Source of the DNA: Deltaproteobacteria bacterium
Lineage (GTDB): Bacteria; Desulfobacterota; DSM-4660; Desulfatiglandales; Desulfatiglandaceae
Assembly (NCBI GenBank): GCA_019313765.1
Contig: JAFDAP010000144.1
Span: 1 to 5,553, forward strand
Direction: 5' to 3'
Length of the DNA: 5,553 nt
Numbering within the stretch: the stretch's first letter is position 1; every line of letters begins with the position of its first letter. Shown here piece by piece: positions 1 through 4,787 of this stretch. Below the pieces are notes generated by a model. That model did no database searches. It was not told the DNA's origin and saw only the letters and a program-made list of their open reading frames with translations. The position numbers and the translations under genes were made by a program.

Positions 1-412
1 GCAGAGGACCACTGCCCAAGAATATCACCCTGTCGCCCCTTTTAAGGTCAGCGCCCCTGTATTCCATGTGTGCTAATTGCACGTAATTGGGATACAAAAG
101 AAACCCTTTCAATACATCCCACGGATCATGACCGGCAAGAATCGATTGGGCACGCTCTATTTCCATTCTTAACCCGTATAGTGATCTCAGGCGGCATATC
201 TCCATTATAGCTTGCTTGAATACTGGGTCGTGAAGAATCTCCTCCATAACATTATCTTCAATATTCATGGCAGCAAGCCGGCTCAGGCGGTCATAGAAGT
301 CCTGTGGACGAGAAGGGGGACCATGGAGGATCACATCATCTTTCAGGTGCTTTATGGCGTGATAGATATCAAGGATTTCTTTTTTAATTGAATCAGGGGC
401 GTTGTCTCTCAT
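1..412 (-). CDS. Nicotianamine synthase-like aminocarboxypropyl transferase, N-terminal 137 residues (runs off left edge)
   Basis: The frame is open from an ATG at 412 to the window edge. Its N-terminal helical region is followed by H-D-P-W (residues 95-98), F-L-L-Y-P-N-Y (104-110) and, at the cut end, the nucleotide-binding start V-I-F-L-G-S-G-P-L (129-137). This matches the order of motifs in NAS-family (PF03059) enzymes, which transfer aminocarboxypropyl groups from S-adenosylmethionine. Glu84 lies 12 residues before the D-P-W motif, exactly as Glu106 does in the upstream paralogue, and may be the catalytic glutamate of the family. The ATG overlaps the stop of the upstream gene in an ATGA arrangement, so the two are probably translationally coupled. 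No strong Shine-Dalgarno is visible. The SAM-binding domain and C-terminus lie outside the window, so completeness cannot be judged. The family call is recognition by motif, not by a search. Confidence 0.8.
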   Translation of the reverse strand, partial: MRDNAPDSIKKEILDIYHAIKHLKDDVILHGPPSRPQDFYDRLSRLAAMNIEDNVMEEILHDPVFKQAIMEICRLRSLYGLRMEIERAQSILAGHDPWDVLKGFLLYPNYVQLAHMEYRGADLKRGDRVIFLGSGPL

Positions 413-1287
413 TCGAGGTCCAGTAAAACAAGCGTGTTATTGACACGGCCAGTAGGAAGAATTTGCTTGATGATTCTAAATCCCCGGATATCATCTGGTT
501 GAACGGGACGGTAAAGCACGGCGCGTATGCCGGTATAAGTCCGATAGATGACGGGGGCTTTCTCTCTGCTTTTCAGGGTTTTGTATATGGCACGAAAAAT
601 ACGAGGCTTGGGTTCGGCTAAGGCGGCCACGAGCACCACATTCCACTCCAACTCAGACAGGCGGGATTCATCACCATGTAAGATCTTGATGTGGTCTTCC
701 AGTTCCAGGCAGCGCAAGACCTTCTCAGCTAAAGAAACCGACTCGGGATTTGTATCAAGACCGATTGATCGGACCCCGTACAGGCGGTTTAGCAGAATCA
801 GGCTCAAGGGTACGGGGCCGCAGCCTATAAAGGCAAAGCTTGTGTCGGGTGTCAGATGCAACACTTCTGCCTGATTCCTGATCAGTGTCTCATAACGGGG
901 GTAAAGCGGGAATGATTCCAGTACATGCCATGGATCACGGGACTTTAACAATTCTTTTGCAAGATGTGCCTCGTGAAGGCTGAAAAAGGTGGTATAGTAA
1001 GCCCGGATAGCGGGGAGCACACGCCGGATATCCAGGTCGGTGAGAATCAGTTCTCCGAGCTGCTCGCCCGTTTCAAGGTGTGCCACATCATCCAGAATCT
1101 GATACAGCCGGTAGAGATCTTCAGGAGAGAGTTTTACAAGGGTCTCGGTGGTATGGTTCTTTATCCTGTCAAAAAAATCCAGGATGTGGGGTTTAATGAT
1201 CTCCAGGCTGTGTCGGCAGTTCTTGCAGCAGCCTAAAAAGTCATGTTCTTCCAGTTCGTGCTTATGTTCAAATTCAAAATCATGCAT
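409..1287 (-). CDS. Nicotianamine synthase-like protein (SAM-dependent aminocarboxypropyl transferase), complete
   Basis: The protein has 292 residues, similar in size to archaeal and bacterial NAS proteins. Visible motifs in order are Glu106 in H-E-A-H, D-P-W (118-120), F-P-L-Y-P-R-Y (126-132), the Rossmann motif F-I-G-C-G-P-V-P (153-160), an acidic residue after strand 2 in G-L-D-T-N-P (176-181), and a C-terminal G-R-V-N-N-T-L-V-L (280-288) resembling the N-S strand of NAS enzymes. The family condenses aminocarboxypropyl units from SAM (nicotianamine, thermonicotianamine, staphylopine precursor), releasing methylthioadenosine; substrate here is unknown. The N-terminus is unusual: within the first 26 residues it has four His before residue 16, Cys20, Cys21, Cys24 and His26, a possible metal-binding tail. 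The start at 1287 has an AAAGG about 11 bases upstream. The gene is probably first in an operon with the overlapping paralogue at 1-412. A generic class I methyltransferase is the main alternative. Confidence 0.82.
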   Translation of the reverse strand: MHDFEFEHKHELEEHDFLGCCKNCRHSLEIIKPHILDFFDRIKNHTTETLVKLSPEDLYRLYQILDDVAHLETGEQLGELILTDLDIRRVLPAIRAYYTTFFSLHEAHLAKELLKSRDPWHVLESFPLYPRYETLIRNQAEVLHLTPDTSFAFIGCGPVPLSLILLNRLYGVRSIGLDTNPESVSLAEKVLRCLELEDHIKILHGDESRLSELEWNVVLVAALAEPKPRIFRAIYKTLKSREKAPVIYRTYTGIRAVLYRPVQPDDIRGFRIIKQILPTGRVNNTLVLLDLE

Positions 1288-1304
1288 GGATTAAAAAGCC
1301 TTTG

Positions 1305-1320
1305 CCTGAAACCGTTCAGG
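1305..1320. repeat. Perfect 16-bp palindromic hairpin upstream of the NAS-like gene
   Basis: CCTGAA (1305-1310) and TTCAGG (1315-1320) flank a 4-base loop. It sits 18-33 bases upstream of the NAS-like start codon. It could act as an RNA hairpin next to the ribosome-binding site or as a DNA operator; the sequence cannot decide between these. Confidence 0.45.
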
Positions 1321-1323
1321 TAG

Positions 1324-1375
1324 CCACTAAGGCACCAAGTCCCTTTCTGATAGCCAAGATTTTGGTGCCCTGTGG
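1324..1375. repeat. Interrupted inverted repeat in the divergent intergenic region
   Basis: The inner 8-bp arms GGCACCAA and TTGGTGCC are separated by 23 bases. Outer CCAC and GTGG arms add 4 bp beyond a small asymmetric bulge. The sequence resembles generic interspersed repeats with CCAC-AAGG-CACCAAG phrasing that I associate with environmental bacterial genomes; that resemblance is from memory and unverified. Confidence 0.45.
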
Positions 1376-1384
1376 TCACATACG

Positions 1385-1413
1385 AAAATAGGAGAAATAG
1401 GGTTTCATGTCAA
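1385..1413 (-). promoter_or_regulatory. Candidate sigma70-type promoter for the NAS-like operon
   Basis: On the minus strand a perfect TTGACA (1413 to 1408) is followed after 17 bases by TATTTT (1390 to 1385), four of six matches to TATAAT. It points at the NAS-like gene, with a predicted start near 1378. Confidence 0.45.
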
Positions 1414-1415
1414 GT

Positions 1416-1451
1416 TTGCATCATACGATGAAAACCGTTAAGATGATCGTA
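1416..1451 (+). promoter_or_regulatory. Weak promoter-like site with overlapping dyad, upstream of the PLP enzyme
   Basis: TTGCAT (1416-1421), a 17-base spacer and TAAGAT (1439-1444) make a weak match to a sigma70 promoter pointing at the PLP enzyme. A perfect 6-bp inverted repeat TACGAT/ATCGTA (1424-1429 and 1446-1451, 16-base spacer) overlaps it and could be an operator. Both are tentative. Confidence 0.22.
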
Positions 1452-1519
1452 GCGGCATTTTCACACCAACCATGACCCCCCCCTCAAGAGGTAAGGAGAA
1501 TATATCGCCGGAGAATATC

Positions 1520-2632
1520 ATGCCAGATGAATTATTGAGCATTACAGAGTCACTTCCCACGCCATTTCTTATTATAGAGGAAGCAGTATTAAGAAGAAAT
1601 ATCGATCGCAGTGGAAATTATGCAAAAAGGCACGGGTTTGCGGTTCGTCCACACGTAAAAACACACAAGTCCATTCGGATTGCCCGTATGCAGCTCGCTG
1701 CCGGGGCAACCGGTCTTGCAGTGGCAAAGGTGGGAGAAGCGGAAGTCATGGCTTCCCTCGGGCCTGTGGATCTGACAATAGCATATCCTGCTGTTGGTCG
1801 AATCCGCGCAGGGCGAATTGCAAAGCTTTCTTTGAACCAGACCGTGCGGGTAGCTGTGGATGCCGCTTATTCAATAGAAGAACTGGGGCGGGCGGCCCTT
1901 GAGCATGACACAGTCATTGGAATTCTTGTTATCTTTGACGCGGGGCTTCATCGGTGTGGGATAACAGATCCCGGACAAGTGGTGGAAATTGCCCGCCAGG
2001 CGGAAGAACACGCCGGGCTTCGTTTTGAAGGCATCCAGATGTATTTGGGACATCTTTACGGAGATGCTGCAAGGGACCCAAAGAATTTTGAACAGATCAA
2101 TCGGCTCTGGGAACCGGTTTACGAATCCCTGTGTACTTCAGGCCTTCATCCGGAAACTGTCTCTTCAGGGTCCACGCCCTCTCTCGAAAAGACGCATCTA
2201 ATCCGTCATGTAAATGAAATCCGGGTGGGGACCGCGGTGCTTAATGACTATTTTGTTATAAAATATGGTCACTGTTCACTCGAAGACTGCGCAGCGCGCG
2301 TGATCACGACCGTGGTTTCGGATGTTGTTCCAGGCCAGGTTATCATTGATGCGGGTGCAAAGGCCCTTTCGGCCAAGCAGTTATTAAGGCACGAAGATCT
2401 TGAAATGGGATATGTGGTTGAGTATCCAGAGGTCCGCATATCCCGGCTCCATGAAGAGCATGGCTGGGTTGATACCGGTCCCTGCAAACGCCCCCCCAGG
2501 GTAGGGGAGCGAATGAGTATTGTGCCGGTAAATGTGAGCCTGTGCATGAACCTCTATGATAATGTTTACTTTTTAACCACTGATGGCAAAGTGCAGAAAG
2601 AAAGAGTTGATGCGAGGGGACGATATGTGTAA
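1520..2632 (+). CDS. Fold-type III PLP enzyme, D-threonine aldolase / D-serine dehydratase-like (possible amino acid racemase)
   Basis: The predicted protein has 370 residues, usual for this family: an alanine-racemase-like N-terminal barrel and a D-serine-dehydratase-like C-terminal domain. The PLP lysine is Lys47 in R-P-H-V-K-T-H-K (43-50). Further family motifs are D-A-G-L-H-R-C-G (140-147), the phosphate-binding S-S-G-S-T-P-S (215-221), R-V-G-T-A-V-L-N-D (235-243) and D-A-G-A-K-A-L (277-283). In metal-dependent relatives the C-terminal motif reads roughly V-P-N-H-x-C/D; here it is V-P-V-N-V-S (335-340), so His becomes Asn338 and Cys/Asp becomes Ser340. Aldolase or dehydratase activity is therefore doubtful, and a racemase or other role is possible. 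I chose the ATG at 1520 because GGAG at 1510-1513 is spaced 6 bases away; an in-frame ATG at 1472 would add 16 residues but has no ribosome-binding site. It is divergent from the NAS-like genes. Predicted cytoplasmic; substrate unknown. Confidence 0.8.
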   Translation: MPDELLSITESLPTPFLIIEEAVLRRNIDRSGNYAKRHGFAVRPHVKTHKSIRIARMQLAAGATGLAVAKVGEAEVMASLGPVDLTIAYPAVGRIRAGRIAKLSLNQTVRVAVDAAYSIEELGRAALEHDTVIGILVIFDAGLHRCGITDPGQVVEIARQAEEHAGLRFEGIQMYLGHLYGDAARDPKNFEQINRLWEPVYESLCTSGLHPETVSSGSTPSLEKTHLIRHVNEIRVGTAVLNDYFVIKYGHCSLEDCAARVITTVVSDVVPGQVIIDAGAKALSAKQLLRHEDLEMGYVVEYPEVRISRLHEEHGWVDTGPCKRPPRVGERMSIVPVNVSLCMNLYDNVYFLTTDGKVQKERVDARGRYV

Positions 2633-2674
2633 CTTTGATACGCGCTTTAATCCGGTATTGATGGGAAGGTAGCA

Positions 2675-2702
2675 ACTGTTCATACAGTAAGGCACTCATG
2701 CC
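2675..2702. other. Two small stem-loops between convergent genes
   Basis: ACTGT-TCAT-ACAGT (2675-2688) and GGCA-CTCA-TGCC (2691-2702) lie in the 105-base gap between the converging PLP and ferredoxin-type genes. Neither is followed by a T-run on either strand, so an intrinsic terminator is only a weak possibility. Confidence 0.2.
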
Positions 2703-2737
2703 GATCATTCCTGTCGGGTCCGGATTCATCAACCCTC

Positions 2738-3817
2738 CTATAACGCTTCGAGCATCAGATACTTGCCGCGTTCCGTTGCGAGCCTTATAAATGTTTCGGC
2801 GCCGGTTTCGGGTGGCTGGTAAAGCTGGGCATCAGGTTTCTTAACCAGGCGCATGGAATCCGTAGTGCAGGTAGTAACGCACAGACCGCAACCTATGCAA
2901 CGATCCAGATTGATTACCGCCTTTTCATTCACTATGTCGATGGCGTCCATTTGACATCGCTCTATGCATGTTTCGCATCCGATACACTCATCTTCGTCTA
3001 CTTCCGCAAAGTAGTTACTCTGCACCGCGGCCGCGGGAGATGGCTGCATCTTTAACGAATTGAGGACTCCGCAACAGCAACCGCAGCAACTGCACATACC
3101 CCCGATTTTTTTTGAGTTAAAGGGCTGCATGACCAAGCCGGCCTCGTCATTTTTTTTGACGATCTCCTTGGCTTCTTCTTTGGTGATGAAGCGACCCATA
3201 CCGTTTTCCACGTAGTAGTTGGCATGGGAGCCGAACATGAAGCAGGCTTCCAGGGGTTTGTCGCAGCCCTTGCCATTCAGCCGGGCTTCTTTTCGGCAGA
3301 TACACGGGGCAACGGCAATGACTTCGTGGCTATCCAGAATATCCAGGACGTCTTCGTAAGGGGCTACGGGCCATTTGTTGACAAGTTCACGATTGATTGG
3401 AATGGTCCGCATCAGGGGAGTCTTGAATGATTGGATTGTGCGGCCGAATGCGGTTTCATAGTACTCATCCATGTCGCGAACAAATTCCCGATCCAGGTTA
3501 TTGAGGTTAAACTCCCATATGCCCACCACAAAAGGCACCGCGGAATAACGTACCGTGTCCCCCTTTCGGAGTCGAAACAGTAAACCCTTTTTGGCCATCT
3601 GTTCCAATTGTGCCGCTATTTTATCCGGGTCACGACCCAGCCTTTTGGCCGTATCATCAGGCGCCTCTAAAAGGGGCGTGAGCCGCAAAAACAATTCAGC
3701 GTCCTTTTCGCTGAACAGCCTCTTGAGAATTTTTACTTCCACCCCGCTTTCTGTTTCTGGATATCCCGTGGACAGGTCATCAAGCCTTTCCCTCAATTTC
3801 TCGTACACATTTGTCAT
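2738..3817 (-). CDS. 4Fe-4S ferredoxin-type protein with winged-helix-like N-terminus and cysteine-rich central domain
   Basis: The protein has 359 residues. About residues 25-95 look like a winged-helix segment (helices, then a basic K-K-G-L-L-F-R-L-R-K turn at 76-85), by pattern only. The central part holds P-C-I-C-R (Cys172, 174) with Cys185 and Cys192, then a dense block C-S-C-C-G-C-C-C (242-249). The C-terminus is a classical 2x[4Fe-4S] ferredoxin domain: Cys278, 281, 284, 288 and Cys307, 310, 313, 317. No signal peptide or membrane helix is seen, so it is predicted cytoplasmic. Such proteins are common in Desulfobacterota and other anaerobes, usually annotated only as 4Fe-4S binding proteins; the partner is unknown. 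Electron transfer is the safe role; redox-sensing regulation is a guess from the N-terminus. AGGAG at 3826-3830, 8 bases before the ATG, fixes the start. It appears monocistronic, convergent with the PLP gene and divergent from the nuclease gene. Confidence 0.85.
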   Translation of the reverse strand: MTNVYEKLRERLDDLSTGYPETESGVEVKILKRLFSEKDAELFLRLTPLLEAPDDTAKRLGRDPDKIAAQLEQMAKKGLLFRLRKGDTVRYSAVPFVVGIWEFNLNNLDREFVRDMDEYYETAFGRTIQSFKTPLMRTIPINRELVNKWPVAPYEDVLDILDSHEVIAVAPCICRKEARLNGKGCDKPLEACFMFGSHANYYVENGMGRFITKEEAKEIVKKNDEAGLVMQPFNSKKIGGMCSCCGCCCGVLNSLKMQPSPAAAVQSNYFAEVDEDECIGCETCIERCQMDAIDIVNEKAVINLDRCIGCGLCVTTCTTDSMRLVKKPDAQLYQPPETGAETFIRLATERGKYLMLEAL

Positions 3818-3850
3818 GTATCAATCTCCTTTATCTATCGTTTACGTTGC

Positions 3851-3864
3851 GATTTGATAAAATC
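3851..3864. repeat. Small palindrome upstream of the ferredoxin-type gene
   Basis: GATTT-GATA-AAATC is a perfect 5-bp inverted repeat with a 4-base centre, 34-47 bases upstream of the ferredoxin-type start. It could be an operator; AT-rich chance palindromes of this size are common. Confidence 0.2.
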
Positions 3865-3872
3865 CAATAAAG

Positions 3873-3899
3873 ACTGTAAGATAGTTAGGGATATGTCAA
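3873..3899 (-). promoter_or_regulatory. Tentative promoter for the ferredoxin-type gene
   Basis: On the minus strand a perfect TTGACA (3899 to 3894) is followed by a poor -10 (TACAGT, 3878 to 3873) at a short 15-base spacing. Its -35 box is the mirror copy of the one at 3935-3940: TGTCAAG and CTTGACA form a 7-bp inverted repeat 33 bases apart. Confidence 0.28.
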
Positions 3900-3934
3900 G
3901 AGGTTTGGTATTGTTTTTTCTCTCGGCTTCCCGC

Positions 3935-3963
3935 TTGACACCAGATTGCCCCTCCTATTATAT
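3935..3963 (+). promoter_or_regulatory. Candidate sigma70-type promoter for the small ORF and nuclease-like gene
   Basis: A perfect TTGACA (3935-3940) is followed by AT-rich -10 candidates: TATTAT (3956-3961, five of six matches, 15-base spacer) or TTATAT (3958-3963, 17-base spacer). The predicted start is near 3968-3970, almost on the ATG of the small ORF and about 160 nt upstream of the nuclease-like gene. Confidence 0.45.
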
Positions 3964-3968
3964 TTGAT

Positions 3969-4133
3969 ATGAAATACTATGGCGAGGATCCACGAGAACC
4001 TGCTGAACGCGTGAAAACGGAGGTCAGGCATATCACCAAAGATGAGGCCACGTCCTCAGTGCCAGGTGAGCGCCAGATGGCTTTGCCCCGGAGTTTTGCG
4101 TTTAGGACTATTGGAGATTGGAGTGTACTATGA
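3969..4133 (+). CDS. Possible 54-residue small ORF overlapping the nuclease-like gene (ATGA)
   Basis: An ATG at 3969 opens 54 codons beginning M-K-Y-Y-G-E-D-P and ending I-G-D-W-S-V-L, and its TGA overlaps the nuclease-like start codon in an ATGA junction. It is charged (many Glu, Lys, Arg) and has no signal peptide, membrane segment or cysteine. I do not recognise it. There is no Shine-Dalgarno, but the promoter candidate just upstream would place the RNA start at or next to the ATG, which would make it leaderless. In favour: an open frame filling the otherwise empty 5' region and the overlap. Against: it is short, and an open frame of this length can arise by chance. It may simply be a long untranslated leader. 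Confidence 0.33.
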   Translation: MKYYGEDPREPAERVKTEVRHITKDEATSSVPGERQMALPRSFAFRTIGDWSVL

Positions 4134-4660
4134 AAAAACTTCTGAAAATTGTTTGTTTCCTGATTCCTTTTTTGTTGGCAACCCCGGCCCTGTTTTTTGC
4201 AGGGGAATTCAGGGTGACCAGGGTCTATGACGGGGATACGGTAAAGGCCGGGACGCCGGATATCATTATTTATATTATGTTAGTTGGAATAGATGCCCCG
4301 GAGATCTCCAACCGGGCTGATCAGCCGGACCAGGCGTTTGGACAAAAGGCAAAAGAAATGCTCTCAAGCCTGGTTCTGAACCAGCCCGTTGTGGTGGAAG
4401 GCTACGGCACGGTGCCCTATCCCGACAAAAATATCATCAGCGTGATCCACGTGAAGGGTAAGAATGTTAACCTGGAAATGGTGAAGCTGGGACTGGCAGA
4501 AGTCCACAGGGAAAATCTTCCGCAAGGTTTTGATATTGTGCCCTATTTGAAGGCCGAGAATGAAGCTAAGGAAGCAAAGCGGGGCATGTGGATTTTAGGA
4601 GATAAGCACATAAGCCCGGCAAAATGGCGCAAGTTGCATGGCTCTGTGAAGGAAGAATAA
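4130..4660 (+). CDS. Exported staphylococcal nuclease-fold (thermonuclease family) protein lacking catalytic arginines
   Basis: The protein has 176 residues and starts with a Sec-type signal peptide: K-K-L-L-K, then a hydrophobic core to about residue 23, with cleavage plausible after Ala20 or Ala24. The SNase fold (PF00565) is shown by V-Y-D-G-D-T (32-37), L-V-G-I-D-A-P-E (51-58), G-K-N-V-N-L-E-M-V-K-L-G-L-A (110-123) and the C-terminal A-K-R-G-M-W (149-154). Against S. aureus nuclease, Asp21, Asp40 and Glu43 correspond to Asp36, Asp55 and Glu58. The two catalytic arginines do not survive: Arg35 aligns with Met50, and Arg87 with Asn101 (Lys100 beside it). Nuclease activity is therefore doubtful; nucleic acid or ligand binding is possible. 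I chose the ATG at 4130 because GGAG (4120-4123) is 6 bases upstream; a TTG at 4118 would add four residues but fits less well. A palindromic element follows the stop. Confidence 0.85.
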   Translation: MKKLLKIVCFLIPFLLATPALFFAGEFRVTRVYDGDTVKAGTPDIIIYIMLVGIDAPEISNRADQPDQAFGQKAKEMLSSLVLNQPVVVEGYGTVPYPDKNIISVIHVKGKNVNLEMVKLGLAEVHRENLPQGFDIVPYLKAENEAKEAKRGMWILGDKHISPAKWRKLHGSVKEE

Positions 4661-4690
4661 AAAGGGCTTCTCAATTTTTCGTGGCGTTTT

Positions 4691-4721
4691 GATTGATGGG
4701 CTCCTAAAAAGTCCATCAATC
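4691..4721 (+). repeat. Stem-loop: first arm of the intergenic palindromic element
   Basis: GATTGATGG (4691-4699) pairs perfectly with CCATCAATC (4713-4721); three inner pairs, one of them G-T, extend the stem to about 12 bp. No T-run follows, so it is not a classical terminator, though it may stabilise or end the nuclease-like transcript. Confidence 0.5.
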
Positions 4722-4744
4722 CCGCATGGCGGGAGGGTAGGGGA

Positions 4745-4771
4745 GTAAAAAGGCGCGAAGCGACTTTTTAC
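4745..4771 (+). repeat. Strong hairpin just upstream of the MBL-fold hydrolase gene
   Basis: GTAAAAAG (4745-4752) pairs with CTTTTTAC (4764-4771), and CGC-GAA-GCG (4754-4762) closes it, with one G/A mismatch between. The descending arm carries five T's, but these are stem bases rather than a tail. It ends 16 bases before the hydrolase ATG, next to the only ribosome-binding candidate (GAGG at 4772-4775, 12 bases from the ATG). Confidence 0.5.
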
Positions 4772-4787
4772 GAGGTTGTCTTGATTA

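Larger units (their letters stand above)
1288..1378 (-). ncRNA. Candidate structured 5' leader of the NAS-like operon (two hairpins)
   Basis: If the promoter at 1385-1413 is real, transcription would begin near 1378 and give a leader of about 90 nt. It would contain a dyad GGCACCAA/TTGGTGCC (1331-1338 with 1362-1369) extended by CCAC/GTGG (1324-1327 with 1372-1375), then a perfect 6-bp hairpin CCTGAA-ACCG-TTCAGG (1305-1320), ending right before the AAAGG ribosome-binding candidate (1299-1303). The pairings are read directly from the sequence. A regulatory role is inference. I do not recognise a known riboswitch class. Confidence 0.3.

Noticed and set aside
964..1236. Plus-strand 90-codon open frame inside the NAS-like gene
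   Set aside because: It is fully antisense to a gene with clear family motifs and shows no recognisable domain of its own.
1472..1519. Extended N-terminus of the PLP enzyme starting at the ATG at 1472
   Set aside because: There is no ribosome-binding site before it and the 16 extra residues match no family motif, while the ATG at 1520 has GGAG at ideal spacing.
1520..2632. Firm naming as D-threonine aldolase or D-serine dehydratase
   Set aside because: The metal ligands both activities need are substituted, so only family membership is claimed.
1..2632. Calling the locus a staphylopine (cnt) cluster
   Set aside because: No opine dehydrogenase, CntK-type racemase or transporter gene is visible in the window.
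2269..2732. Minus-strand open frames over the 3' part of the PLP gene
   Set aside because: Their translations are low-complexity shadows (Ser/Thr/Pro/His-rich) of the PLP gene and no motif is seen.
4118..4129. TTG start for the nuclease-like gene
   Set aside because: It would put acidic and Cys residues before the basic start of the signal peptide; the ATG at 4130 has a well-placed GGAG.
4661..4690. Rho-independent terminator directly after the nuclease-like gene, using the T-run at 4675-4679
   Set aside because: Only a 3-4 bp AAG/CTT pairing precedes the T-run, too weak for a terminator stem.
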